25,140 nt of DNA from WHTB01 sp050699035 (GTDB lineage: Bacteria; Actinomycetota; Actinomycetes; Propionibacteriales; Nocardioidaceae). Below the pieces are notes generated by a model. That model was not told the DNA's origin, searched no databases, and saw nothing but the letters and a program-made list of their open reading frames with translations. Shown here one piece after another: positions 9,751 to 17,537 of the stretch (positions are counted from its first letter, which is position 1; the number at the start of each line of letters is the position of its first letter). Position numbers and translations under genes: made by a program. The stretch covers positions 1-25,140 of the forward strand of contig JBOHDE010000027.1 of the NCBI GenBank assembly GCA_050699035.1. Reading direction: 5' to 3'.

Positions 9751-9926
9751 GGGTAATTCCTTTCACCGGGGGATAACGTCAATAAGTGCGGCGCGAGAAT
9801 AGCCGCAATGTCGGAACTGCACGGAAACAATAGCGCGAATTGCCGTTCCTGGATATTCACGCGCGAACGTCCGCGCTGTGCGACCAACGCGTAACTCTCC
9901 GGAGGTTCAGCACCCGCGAAGCCGCA
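9751..9926. other. Upstream region of lsr2, locally AT-richer
   Basis: The 100 bases at 9751-9850 contain 47 A/T by my count, clearly more than the surrounding genes. I could not settle a -35/-10 pair. GCGGC (9790-9794) and GCCGC (9802-9806) form a short inverted repeat. With the repeats at 9927-10120 this makes up a 379-base gap without a gene. Confidence 0.45.
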
Positions 9927-9981
9927 CATAAGTGCAACCTCGACGCGAGGGTCTGCGACATACGCGCAACCTCGGCGCGAG
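9927..9981 (+). repeat. Two direct copies of the 23-bp unit
   Basis: A divergent copy at 9927-9949 (CATAAGTGCAAC then CTCGACGCGAG) is followed after 9 bases by a copy at 9959-9981 that is identical to those at 1308 and 1391. Here the units are in direct rather than inverted orientation. Confidence 0.8.
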
Positions 9982-10058
9982 CGTTCAGGGGCTGGCGCCG
10001 CACCCGTGTCCTGGGGGAGTGGCCGTGCTCGCGTGCCGGGCCGTCCGTCGACAGCCGC
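9959..10058. repeat. Degraded, inverted third copy of the long repeat
   Basis: Read on the + strand, this stretch matches the reverse complement of the 24920-25127 copy. The 23-bp unit is followed by GGGGCTGGCGCCGCACCCG (9987-10005), against GGGGCTGGCGTCGCACCCG in the other copy's complement. Beyond about 10015 similarity is patchy (CCGTGCTCGC, TCGACAG) and fades by about 10058. It appears to be a decayed or internally deleted copy. Confidence 0.6.
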
Positions 10059-10073
10059 GACCGAGGTGGAACT

Positions 10074-10089
10074 TTGCCCAATTGGGCAA
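10074..10089. promoter_or_regulatory. 16-bp perfect palindrome
   Basis: TTGCCCAATTGGGCAA is perfectly self-complementary. It lies 41 bases beyond the ggt stop codon and about 325 bases upstream of lsr2. It may be a protein-binding site or a small hairpin (6-bp stem, AATT loop) helping to end the ggt transcript. No regulator with this site is known to me. Confidence 0.4.
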
Positions 10090-10101
10090 TCTTCTACGCA
10101 G

Positions 10102-10120
10102 CGCGCAACCTCGGCGGGAG
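10102..10120 (+). repeat. Truncated copy of the 23-bp unit
   Basis: CGCGCAACCTCGGCGGGAG matches the unit's last 19 bases with one change. It lies 10 bases from the ggt stop codon. Confidence 0.65.
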
Positions 10121-10129
10121 GAGAGTGGG

Positions 10130-11902
10130 TCAGCGGCCGCAGGCGTAGCCCTGCATTCCACGCGGGTTGGCGCCGGCCGACAGCACGCCGGTGCCGACGT
10201 CGCGGGCGACCGCACACAGTCGGCCGAGCGACCACGGCTCCGACCGGGTCACCAGATGACCGCGCCGCTCCAACGAGGGCACCAGCATCTCGTCGAACCG
10301 GTCCTCGACCACGAGGCCTCCGGGGGCCATCCCGCGCGGCCAGAACGACTCCGGCAGGCTGGTCGTGTGCCAGGCCGGTGCGTCGATCGCGGTCTGCAGG
10401 TCCGCACCGCCCACCAGATGCCGCAGCAGGAACAGCAGCTGCCACTGGTCCTGCTGGTCGCCGCCAGGAGTGCCGCAGGCGAGCACCGGTGCGCCGTCGC
10501 GCAGCACCAGCGTGGGCGAGAGGGTCGTACGTGGGCGCCGCCCCGGTAGGACGCTCGACGCCAGGCCGTCCTGCAGCCAGAGCATCTGCAGCCGCGTCCC
10601 CAGCGGGAAACCCAGCTCGGGGATCACCGGCGACGAGTGCAGCCAGCCTCCGCTGGGGGTCGCGCTGATGAAGTTCCCGTGCCGGTCGACGACGTCGACG
10701 TGGCAGGTGTCGCCCCGGTGCACACCCGACCTCGAGACGGTCGGCTCCCCGGCACCGGCCGCGGCCTCGGCCCGGGTGGGCACGTCCGGCAGCACCGGCA
10801 GCCGCGGCGGCCGGCCTCCGGGGCTGCCCGGCCGGAGCTCCAGGGACGCGGTGTCGCCGATCAGGGCCCGGCGGTCGGAGGCGTACGACGAGGACAGTAG
10901 GTCGTCGATGGGGACGTCGGCGGCGTCGCCGTACCACGCCTCACGGTCGGCGAACGCGAGCTTCATCACCTCGGCGATCAGATGGACGCCGTCGGGGGTG
11001 GATGGGTCGAGCTGCTTGTCGTCGTACCCGTCGAGCATCCGCAGCATCTGCAGCAGCACCGGGCCCTGCCCCCACGGCCCCGTCTTCACCACCTCGACGT
11101 CGCGGAACGGCGCCGTGACCGCGGGCTCCCACGTCGCCCGGAACGCCGCCATGTCCTGCCCGGTCAGCACCCCGGCATGGTCGCCGCCGCTGGAGTCGCG
11201 GTACGGCGTCTGGACGAACCGGTCGACGGCGGCGGCGACGAAGCCCTCCCGCCAGGCTTCGCGCGCCCGCTCGATGCCCGACACCCGTGAGCCCGTCCGG
11301 CCGTACTCGGCAAGACTCTCGAGTACGTCGGCGTACGCCGGGTTCTGCATCACCTGGCCGGCCACCGGGATCCGGCCGCCGGGCATCCACAGCGCCGCGG
11401 ACGTCGGCCAGTGCTCTTCGAACAGCTCGCTCACGGTCTCGATCGCGGCGCCCACCCGGCCGACCACGGGATGTCCCCCGCGGGCGTAGCCGATGGCATA
11501 GTCGAGCACCTCGTCGAGACGCATCGTGCCGGAGTCACGGAGCAGCAGCAGCCAGGCGTCGACGGCTCCGGGCACGGCCGCAGCCAGCAGCCCCGCGCCC
11601 GGGACCATGTCGAGCCCGAGGGACCGGAAGTGCTCGAGGGTCGCGCCCTCCGGTGCCGGCCCCTGCCCCATCAGCACCCGGGGCGTCGGGTCGTCGCCGG
11701 TCGCCACGATCGCCGGGACCTCACCGCCCGGGCCGTTCAGGTGCGGCTCGACGACGTGCAGGACGAACCCCGCGGCGACCGCCGCGTCGAAGGCGTTCCC
11801 GCCCCGCTCCAGCACTGCCATCGCCGACTGGGACGCGAGCCAGTGCGTGGACGAGACCATGCCGTACGTGCCTTCGAGCGTCGGCCGTGTGGTGAACGTC
11901 AT
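10130..11902 (-). CDS. ggt: Gamma-glutamyltransferase-like Ntn hydrolase
   Basis: Members of this family cleave or transfer the gamma-glutamyl group of glutathione and related amides after self-cleavage into large and small subunits. The 590-residue product has the N-terminal AxxxLxxGGNAFDAAVAA motif (about 25-44). The presumed nucleophile is Thr399 in GDTCHVDVVD, where autocleavage would occur between Asp398 and Thr399. GTPGGDQQDQW follows, corresponding to the Gly-Gly oxyanion loop. There is no signal peptide, so unlike classical periplasmic or secreted GGT it should be cytoplasmic. ATG overlaps the ATPase gene's stop (ATGA), and GGAG lies six bases upstream. It is the last gene of the peptide ABC operon, so its substrate is probably what the transporter imports. 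A cephalosporin-acylase-like amidohydrolase is the main alternative. Confidence 0.88.
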   Translation of the reverse strand: MTFTTRPTLEGTYGMVSSTHWLASQSAMAVLERGGNAFDAAVAAGFVLHVVEPHLNGPGGEVPAIVATGDDPTPRVLMGQGPAPEGATLEHFRSLGLDMVPGAGLLAAAVPGAVDAWLLLLRDSGTMRLDEVLDYAIGYARGGHPVVGRVGAAIETVSELFEEHWPTSAALWMPGGRIPVAGQVMQNPAYADVLESLAEYGRTGSRVSGIERAREAWREGFVAAAVDRFVQTPYRDSSGGDHAGVLTGQDMAAFRATWEPAVTAPFRDVEVVKTGPWGQGPVLLQMLRMLDGYDDKQLDPSTPDGVHLIAEVMKLAFADREAWYGDAADVPIDDLLSSSYASDRRALIGDTASLELRPGSPGGRPPRLPVLPDVPTRAEAAAGAGEPTVSRSGVHRGDTCHVDVVDRHGNFISATPSGGWLHSSPVIPELGFPLGTRLQMLWLQDGLASSVLPGRRPRTTLSPTLVLRDGAPVLACGTPGGDQQDQWQLLFLLRHLVGGADLQTAIDAPAWHTTSLPESFWPRGMAPGGLVVEDRFDEMLVPSLERRGHLVTRSEPWSLGRLCAVARDVGTGVLSAGANPRGMQGYACGR

Positions 11903-12927
11903 CCGTTCTCCGATCCGTGGGTGGAGGTAGCAGCGGTGCGGTCGCGTACGTCGGGTCCGTTGCCTTCGTCGTCGACCAGGTGGCAGGCCGCCGACTGGGT
12001 GCCGATCGTCCGCAGCGCCGGCACCTCCACCCGACAGGTGTCCACCGCGACCGGGCAGCGGGTGTGGAACCGACAGCCGGACGGCGGGTCGAGCGGCGAC
12101 GGCAGCTCCCCGCTCAGCACGACCCGGCGGCGCTCACGCTGCTGGTCCGGGTCCGCGACGGGTGCGGCCGAGAGCAACGCCTGGGTGTACGGGTGACGCG
12201 GCCGCGTGAACACCTGCTCCCGGGTGCCCTGCTCGACCAGCTGGCCGAGGTACATGACGGCGACGTCGTCGGCGATGTACTCGACCGCCGACAGGTTGTG
12301 GGTGATGAACAGGCAGGCGAACCCGAGCTCGCGCTGGAGGTCGGCGAGCAGGTTGAGGACGCCGGCCTGCACAGACACGTCCAGCGCGCTGGTGGGCTCG
12401 TCGGCGACCAGCAGGCTGGGGCGCGAGACCAGGGCACGGGCCAGACTCACCCGCTGCCGCTGACCGCCGGACATCTCGTGCGGGTACCGCTGCCGCACCG
12501 AGCGGGCGAGACCCACCTGCTCGAGCATCTCGTTCACCCGGTCCGTCCGCTCGGCGCGGTCAACGCCTTGCAGCCGCATCGGCTCGCCGACGATGTCGGC
12601 AACCGAGAGCCTCGGGTCCAGCGAGCTGGCCGGGTCCTGGAAGATGATCGAGACCGTGCGCCGGTGCGGTCGCATGGCGCGGCGGCTCAGCCCGGTCACG
12701 TCGGTCCCAGTCAGTCGCACGGTACCCGAGGTCGGCTTGTGCAGCCGGGTGATGCAGCGGCCGACGGTCGACTTCCCGGACCCGCTCTCACCGACCAGCG
12801 CGAGCACCTGGCCCCGGTTGACCCGGAACGAGACGCCGTCGACGGCGTGCACCGGCCCGAAGTGCATGGTCAGGTCCTCGACCTCGCACACCGGCGACGC
12901 TGGGTCGGTAGCCCGCGGGTCAGGCAT
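11899..12927 (-). CDS. Peptide ABC transporter ATP-binding protein (DppF/OppF type)
   Basis: Second ATPase of a dipeptide/oligopeptide importer, 342 residues. Walker A GESGSGKST (46-54), signature MSGGQRQRVSLARAL, Walker B LLVADEPTSALD and switch His in FITHN are all present. The C-terminal oligopeptide-transporter extension (RPRHPYTQALLSAAP, then GCRFHTRCP...DTC...AACH) has four cysteines placed like those reported to hold an iron-sulfur cluster in related ATPases; that assignment is inference. ATG 12927 follows AAAGG by eight bases and overlaps the end of the upstream ATPase gene by eight bases. Its stop overlaps the ggt start. Confidence 0.93.
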   Translation of the reverse strand: MPDPRATDPASPVCEVEDLTMHFGPVHAVDGVSFRVNRGQVLALVGESGSGKSTVGRCITRLHKPTSGTVRLTGTDVTGLSRRAMRPHRRTVSIIFQDPASSLDPRLSVADIVGEPMRLQGVDRAERTDRVNEMLEQVGLARSVRQRYPHEMSGGQRQRVSLARALVSRPSLLVADEPTSALDVSVQAGVLNLLADLQRELGFACLFITHNLSAVEYIADDVAVMYLGQLVEQGTREQVFTRPRHPYTQALLSAAPVADPDQQRERRRVVLSGELPSPLDPPSGCRFHTRCPVAVDTCRVEVPALRTIGTQSAACHLVDDEGNGPDVRDRTAATSTHGSENG

Positions 12928-13981
12928 CGCTGGACCTTTCGGCGCGCCCGACCGTCGCGTTCTCGTCGTCGGTGTGCGGGTGCCAGCAGGCGACCTCGTG
13001 ACCGGCGACGTTCTCCAGCGGCGGCTCGTGCTCGGTGCAGCGGGCGGACGCCCGCGGGCAGCGGTCGGCGAACGTGCAGGCGTCGGGTTGCTCGGACAGC
13101 ACGGGTACGAGGCCGGGGATCTCCAGCAGCCGCCCGGACTTCTCCCGCGCCTCGGCGTTGGGTACGGCGCCGAGCAACCCCTTCGTGTAGGGGTGCCGTG
13201 GCCGCCGGAACAGCTCGCGGACCTTGCCCCGCTCGACAATGCGCCCGGCGTACATGACCACGACACGGTCGGCGACGTCGGCCACCACCCCGAGGTCGTG
13301 GGTGATCAGCACGACTGCGGTCCCGAGCCGGGTACGGAGGTCGCGCAGCACGTCCAAGATCCCCGCCTGGACGGTGACGTCGAGGGCGGTCGTCGGCTCA
13401 TCGGCGACCAGCACGCGTGGGTTGCAGGCGACGGCCATCGCGATCATCACCCGCTGGCGCATCCCGCCGGACAGCTGGTGCGGGTACACGCGCAGCCGGT
13501 CGCGGGCGCCGGGGATGCCCACCAGGTCGAGCAGCTCGACGGCGCGTTGCTCCGCGGTGCTCCGGCTGACCTGCTCGTGAGCGAGCACCGCCTCGGTCAC
13601 CTGCCGGCCCAGCGTGAACACCGGGTTGAGGGACGACATCGGCTCCTGGAAGACGTACGCCACGTCCTTGCCACGCACATGCCGCAGCGTCCGCGGCGAT
13701 GCGGCGGCCAGGTCTACGCCGTCGAGGACTGCGCTGCCGGTGACCCGTGCGTACGGCGGCAGCAGCCGGGTGAGTGCCATCGCGGTGACGCTCTTGCCGC
13801 AGCCCGACTCTCCCACGACCGACAGCACCTCGCCGGCCCGCACGTCGAAGGAGACCCGGTCGACGGCGCAGACCACTCCCTCCTCGCCGGTGAACGACAC
13901 CGTCAGGTCACGGACGCTCAGCACTGGCGTCCCGACCGGGGGTGCTGTCCGATCGGCCGACGTCAGTCTCCGTCGGTTCAA
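12920..13981 (-). CDS. Peptide ABC transporter ATP-binding protein (DppD/OppD type)
   Basis: First ATPase of the importer, 353 residues from a TTG start. Walker A GESGCGKS (57-64), signature LSGGMRQRVMIAMA, Walker B VLVADEPTTALD and H-loop LITHD are intact. The oligopeptide C-terminal extension is present (RPRHPYTKGLLGAVP, then ACTFADRCPRASARC and ACWH). TTG at 13981 is chosen because GGGAGG stands six bases upstream and the start overlaps the permease stop codon (TTGA). Upstream in-frame extensions would run deep into the permease gene. Confidence 0.92.
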   Translation of the reverse strand: MNRRRLTSADRTAPPVGTPVLSVRDLTVSFTGEEGVVCAVDRVSFDVRAGEVLSVVGESGCGKSVTAMALTRLLPPYARVTGSAVLDGVDLAAASPRTLRHVRGKDVAYVFQEPMSSLNPVFTLGRQVTEAVLAHEQVSRSTAEQRAVELLDLVGIPGARDRLRVYPHQLSGGMRQRVMIAMAVACNPRVLVADEPTTALDVTVQAGILDVLRDLRTRLGTAVVLITHDLGVVADVADRVVVMYAGRIVERGKVRELFRRPRHPYTKGLLGAVPNAEAREKSGRLLEIPGLVPVLSEQPDACTFADRCPRASARCTEHEPPLENVAGHEVACWHPHTDDENATVGRAERSSDA

Positions 13982-14862
13982 CGCCGGCCTCCCTTCGGGT
14001 CGAGCGCATCCCGGAGGCCGTCGCCGAACAGGTTGAACGCGAGCGCCAGCAGCATGATCGCGACGCCGGGCATCACCGCGGTCCACGGCGCCTGAGCGGC
14101 GTACTGCTGGGCCTCGGTGAGCATGGTGCCAAGGCTCGGTGCCGGCGGCTGGATGCCAAGCCCGAGGAAGGAGAGGACGGCCTCGCCGAGGATCGCACCG
14201 GGGATGGCGATGGTCGCCTGCACGATCACCGCGCTGATCGCGTTGGGCAGGATGTGCCGCAGCAGCACCCACGCGTCCCCGGCGCCGTCCGAGATGGCCG
14301 ACGCGACGTAGTCCCTGCCCTTGAGGCGCAGGGTCTCGGACCGCGTCACGCGCACCATCGCCGGCACCTGGACGATGCCGATCGCGATCGCGGCGTTGGT
14401 GAGCGAGGGCCCGCGGATCGCGGCCAGGCCGACCGCGAGGATCAGGAACGGGAAGGCCAGCACCAGGTCGGTCAGCCGTGACACCACAGAGTCGATCGGC
14501 GAGAAGTACCCCGCCAGCAGCCCGAACGGCACCCCGACCGCCAGCGCGAGCAGCACACTGAGCACCCCGACGATCAGGGACGCGCGGGTGCCGTACAAGA
14601 TCCGGCTGAACATGTCGCGGCCGAGCGAGTCGGTGCCCAGCAGGTACCCCTCGGCGCCGGGCGGGATGAACGCGTCGCCGAAGTTCGCGTCGGACGGCCC
14701 GTACGGCGCGATCAGCGGGGCGAACACCGCACCGACGACCGCCACCGACAGCACGACGAACCCGGCCATCGCGAGGGGGCTCTTGAGCAGCCGACGCGCC
14801 ACCCGACGCTGGCGCGGGTCGGCAGTCGTGACGACTGGGGTGGCGACCTCACCGGTAGTCAT
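13978..14862 (-). CDS. Peptide ABC transporter permease (DppC type)
   Basis: Second membrane subunit, 294 residues. A short cytoplasmic start with RRVARRLLKSP is followed by a first transmembrane helix (about 31-52: LAMAGFVVLSVAVVGAVFAPLIA) and a periplasmic loop with YLLGTDSLGRDMFSRILYGTRASL, typical of DppC/OppC. Several more helices follow, with the ATPase-contacting EAA loop around GAGDAWVLLRHILPNAI. ATG 14862 overlaps the dppB-type stop as ATGA and has GGGGGAG just upstream. Confidence 0.94.
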   Translation of the reverse strand: MTTGEVATPVVTTADPRQRRVARRLLKSPLAMAGFVVLSVAVVGAVFAPLIAPYGPSDANFGDAFIPPGAEGYLLGTDSLGRDMFSRILYGTRASLIVGVLSVLLALAVGVPFGLLAGYFSPIDSVVSRLTDLVLAFPFLILAVGLAAIRGPSLTNAAIAIGIVQVPAMVRVTRSETLRLKGRDYVASAISDGAGDAWVLLRHILPNAISAVIVQATIAIPGAILGEAVLSFLGLGIQPPAPSLGTMLTEAQQYAAQAPWTAVMPGVAIMLLALAFNLFGDGLRDALDPKGGRR

Positions 14863-15815
14863 TCTGCTCCCCCGGCGACCCGGATCCGCGGGTCGATGAC
14901 GGAGTACAGCAGGTCGATCGCGAAGTTGATCACGATGTAGGCCGTCGCGGTGATCAACACGACCGCCTGGATCACCGGGTAGTCCCGCTGGAACACCGAG
15001 TCGATGGTGAGCTTGCCGAAGCCGGGCAGCCCGAAGATCTGCTCGGTGACGACGGCGCCGGAGATCAGGTTGCCGAGCTGGAGCCCGACGATCGTGACGA
15101 CGACGATCAGGCTGTTGCGCAGGGCGTGGACGCCGACCACCTGACGCTCCCGCAACCCCTTCGCCCGCGCCGTGCGTACGTAGTCCTCGCCGAGCGCCTC
15201 CAGCATCGAGGACCGCGTCTGCCGCATGATGACCGCCGCGAGACCGGTGCCGAGGATGACCGCCGGCATGACCATGTGGTGCAGGTTGTCGACCGGGTCG
15301 GACGTCAGCGGCACGTGCCCCGAGGCGGGGAACAGCCCCAGGCCGACCGACAGCCAGAGGATCGCCATCAGGCCGAGCCAGAAGTGCGGGATCGACAGTC
15401 CCAGCAGGGCGATCCCGTTGGCCAGCCACTCCGACGGCCCGCCCCGGCGTACCGCGGCCAGCATCCCGGTCAGCAACCCGAGGATGCTCGCGATCACCAG
15501 GGCAAGCAGAGACAGCTCCAGCGTCACCGGGAGTGCCCCGACAATCATGTCGCGCACCGGGATCCCGGTGCGGATCGAGCGGCCGAAGTCGCCCTGGAAC
15601 GTGTTGGTCACGTACGCCCAGTACTGCTCGACGAGCGAGTCGTCCAGACCGTACTTGGCCCGGATCGCCGCCAGCGTGGCCGCGTCCCGCTCCTCGCCGG
15701 CGAGCGCGAGCGCCGGGTCACCCGGCAACGCGCGCACGCCGGCGAAGACGACGATGGTCGCCAGCACCAGGGTCAGCAGGGACTGACCCGCCCGACGGAG
15801 CAGGTAGGCGGCCAT
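14859..15815 (-). CDS. Peptide ABC transporter permease (DppB type)
   Basis: First membrane subunit, 318 residues. The start (MAAYLLRRAGQSLLTLVLATIVVFAGVRALPGDPA) is the standard DppB/GsiC opening: an inside helix followed by the LPGDP motif. The long extracytoplasmic segment has GLDDSLVEQYWAY and GDFGRSI. Core helices follow with EAA loop ARAKGLRERQVVGVHALRNS and the end LLYSVIDPRIR. It starts 9 bases after the binding-protein stop codon, with no strong ribosome-binding site, so it is probably translationally coupled. Confidence 0.95.
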   Translation of the reverse strand: MAAYLLRRAGQSLLTLVLATIVVFAGVRALPGDPALALAGEERDAATLAAIRAKYGLDDSLVEQYWAYVTNTFQGDFGRSIRTGIPVRDMIVGALPVTLELSLLALVIASILGLLTGMLAAVRRGGPSEWLANGIALLGLSIPHFWLGLMAILWLSVGLGLFPASGHVPLTSDPVDNLHHMVMPAVILGTGLAAVIMRQTRSSMLEALGEDYVRTARAKGLRERQVVGVHALRNSLIVVVTIVGLQLGNLISGAVVTEQIFGLPGFGKLTIDSVFQRDYPVIQAVVLITATAYIVINFAIDLLYSVIDPRIRVAGGAE

Positions 15816-15824
15816 CGACGGCGG

Positions 15825-17450
15825 CTACTTCTTGAAGCCCGCGAAGGCAACTCGAAGGAGTCCGTCCGGGTACACCTGCACGCCCTCGAGGTCACTGCTG
15901 ACCCCGGTCAGGTTGCGCTGCCGGTAGAGGTACACCAGCGGCGCGTCCTGGTTGATGATCTCGGTGACCTGGCCGTACAGCTCGGCGCGTTTGGCCTTGT
16001 CACCCTCGCCGCGTACCTCGTCGAGCACCGCGTCAAGCTCGGGGTTCGAGTACCCGGCGACGTTCTGCGACCCGCCGGTGCCGACGAAGTTGGTCAGGTT
16101 CGCGTCGGGGTCCACCCGGCCGGACCAGCCGATCTGCACCGCCTCGTACTTGCCCTGGTCCTGGAGGTCGAGCAGCGAGGTGAACTCCGCGGGGACGAGC
16201 TTGAGCTCGAAGCCGCCCTCTTTGACCTGCGCCTGCAACGCCTGACCGAAGCGCAGGCTGACCGGCGTGTTGGTGATCAGCAGCTCCATCTGCACCGGCG
16301 TCTTCACCCCGGCTTCCTGCAACAGCCGCTTCGCCTCGGCCGGGTCGGCGTCGAGGCAGGTCTGCGCGAGGTCGCTGGTGTACTCGCTCTGCGGGGCGAC
16401 GGCGCTGCACGCGGGTGCGAACAGGTCGTTGAAGGTCGTCTCGACCAACGCCTTGCGGTCAACCGCGGCCGAGAATGCCTGGCGCACCTTCTCCGACGTG
16501 GCCCAGGGCTTGTTGATGCGGCCGGGAGGCTCGCCGACACCCTTCACGTTGCCGACGTTGAAGGTGATGCCTTGGTAGCCGAGCGAGTCCGACTGCAAGA
16601 CCTTGACCGCCTCGGAGCTGCTGAGGTCCGGCACGGAGTCGGTCGACAGCGCGTCGGCCACCTGCACGTCGCCAGACTCCAGGTTCGCGGCCCGGATGTT
16701 GGCGTCGGTGATGATCCGGTAGACGATCCGGTCCAGGTGGACCTTGTCCTTGTCGTAGTAGTTCGGGTCGGGGACCAGCTCGACCGAGCTCTGCGGCACC
16801 CGCTTCTCCAGCTTGAACGGTCCGACGCAGACCGGCTCGGAGCTGAAGTCGTCACCCTTCGCGTCGAGCTGCTTAGGGCTCATCACCATGCCGGCCCGGT
16901 CGGACAGGGCCGCGGTCAGCGGGGTGAACGGCCGCTCGAGCTGGATCTCGACGGTCATGTCGTCGGGCGTCTCGATCCCCGCGATCGGCCCCATCTCACT
17001 GGTGCGGCCGCTGTCGGGCTTGGTGAAGTGCCGCTCGAGGGACTTCTTCACGGCCGCGGAGTCGAACGCGGTGCCGTCGGCGAACTTCACGCCTTCGCGC
17101 AGCGGGATCGTCACCGTGGTGCCGTCGTCGGACGTCTCCGGCATGTCCGCGGCGAGCTGGGGTACGACGTGGGCGTCCTTGTCGACGTCGTACAGCTTCT
17201 CGCAGATCGCGTTGAAGATGTAGCGGCTGAGCAGGGTGCGCGCCACGGTCGGGTCGAGGAAGTCGGGCTCTCCGGCCAAGGCGACGACCAGGGTGCCGCC
17301 CTCCTTGACGTCCTCGGCGGCCGAGCCCACGTCATCTTTCCCCGATCCCGACCCTTCCCCGCCGACCGACGAGCAGGAACTGAGTGCGAGGACGGCGACG
17401 GTCGCCACGGCTACGACAGCGCGGGCTGCCACCGGACGGAGCACGCTCAT
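15825..17450 (-). CDS. Peptide-binding lipoprotein of the ABC transporter (SBP family 5)
   Basis: Extracytoplasmic substrate-binding protein, 541 residues. The lipoprotein signal peptide has lipobox LSSC with Cys26 as the lipid anchor. A Gly/Ser/acidic tether follows, then the family-5 fold: GGTLVVALAGEPDFLDPTVA, IPLREGVKFADGTAF, GPFKLEK, and RQAFSAAVDRKALV near the middle. It is the size of DppA/GsiB proteins. ATG 17450 is chosen because it places the signal peptide at the N-terminus; AAAGG lies nine bases upstream. An earlier in-frame ATG at 17504 would add 18 polar residues. It is the first gene of the five-gene transporter operon with ggt as sixth. Ligand is unproven; gamma-glutamyl peptides are inferred from ggt. 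Confidence 0.93.
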   Translation of the reverse strand: MSVLRPVAARAVVAVATVAVLALSSCSSVGGEGSGSGKDDVGSAAEDVKEGGTLVVALAGEPDFLDPTVARTLLSRYIFNAICEKLYDVDKDAHVVPQLAADMPETSDDGTTVTIPLREGVKFADGTAFDSAAVKKSLERHFTKPDSGRTSEMGPIAGIETPDDMTVEIQLERPFTPLTAALSDRAGMVMSPKQLDAKGDDFSSEPVCVGPFKLEKRVPQSSVELVPDPNYYDKDKVHLDRIVYRIITDANIRAANLESGDVQVADALSTDSVPDLSSSEAVKVLQSDSLGYQGITFNVGNVKGVGEPPGRINKPWATSEKVRQAFSAAVDRKALVETTFNDLFAPACSAVAPQSEYTSDLAQTCLDADPAEAKRLLQEAGVKTPVQMELLITNTPVSLRFGQALQAQVKEGGFELKLVPAEFTSLLDLQDQGKYEAVQIGWSGRVDPDANLTNFVGTGGSQNVAGYSNPELDAVLDEVRGEGDKAKRAELYGQVTEIINQDAPLVYLYRQRNLTGVSSDLEGVQVYPDGLLRVAFAGFKK

Positions 17451-17472
17451 GGGTCCAGACCTTTCGTTAGCC

Positions 17473-17514
17473 CCTTTAAAGGAACGTACCTTGTCTGAAC
17501 GCACCTTGTATACA
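17473..17514 (-). promoter_or_regulatory. Regulatory region of the ABC/ggt operon: tandem 13-bp repeats
   Basis: On the - strand two direct repeats, ACAAGGTGCGTTC (17497-17509) and ACAAGGTACGTTC (17482-17494), differ at one base and are 15 bases apart centre to centre. The palindrome TGTATACA (17507-17514) overlaps the first, and CCTTTAAAGG (17473-17482) abuts the second. The 87-base gap to lysS has no terminator hairpin. I cannot place -35/-10 hexamers confidently. TGTATACA resembles operators of some GntR-family repressors; no regulator gene is in the window. Confidence 0.5.
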
Positions 17515-17537
17515 GTCGCCCAGTCGAGCGCGCGACC

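Noticed and set aside
9840..10148. Small + strand gene between lsr2 and ggt
   Set aside because: The frame runs through repeat units, has no ribosome-binding site and no recognisable protein features.
12920..14272. Long N-terminal extension of the DppD-type ATPase
   Set aside because: The extra 97 residues lie inside the permease gene and are Arg/Pro/Ala-rich shadow sequence; the TTG at 13981 with GGGAGG fits much better.
15126..17498. 790-codon open frame on the + strand opposite the permease and binding-protein genes
   Set aside because: High GC keeps antisense frames open. The - strand proteins have complete family motifs and the + strand product has none.
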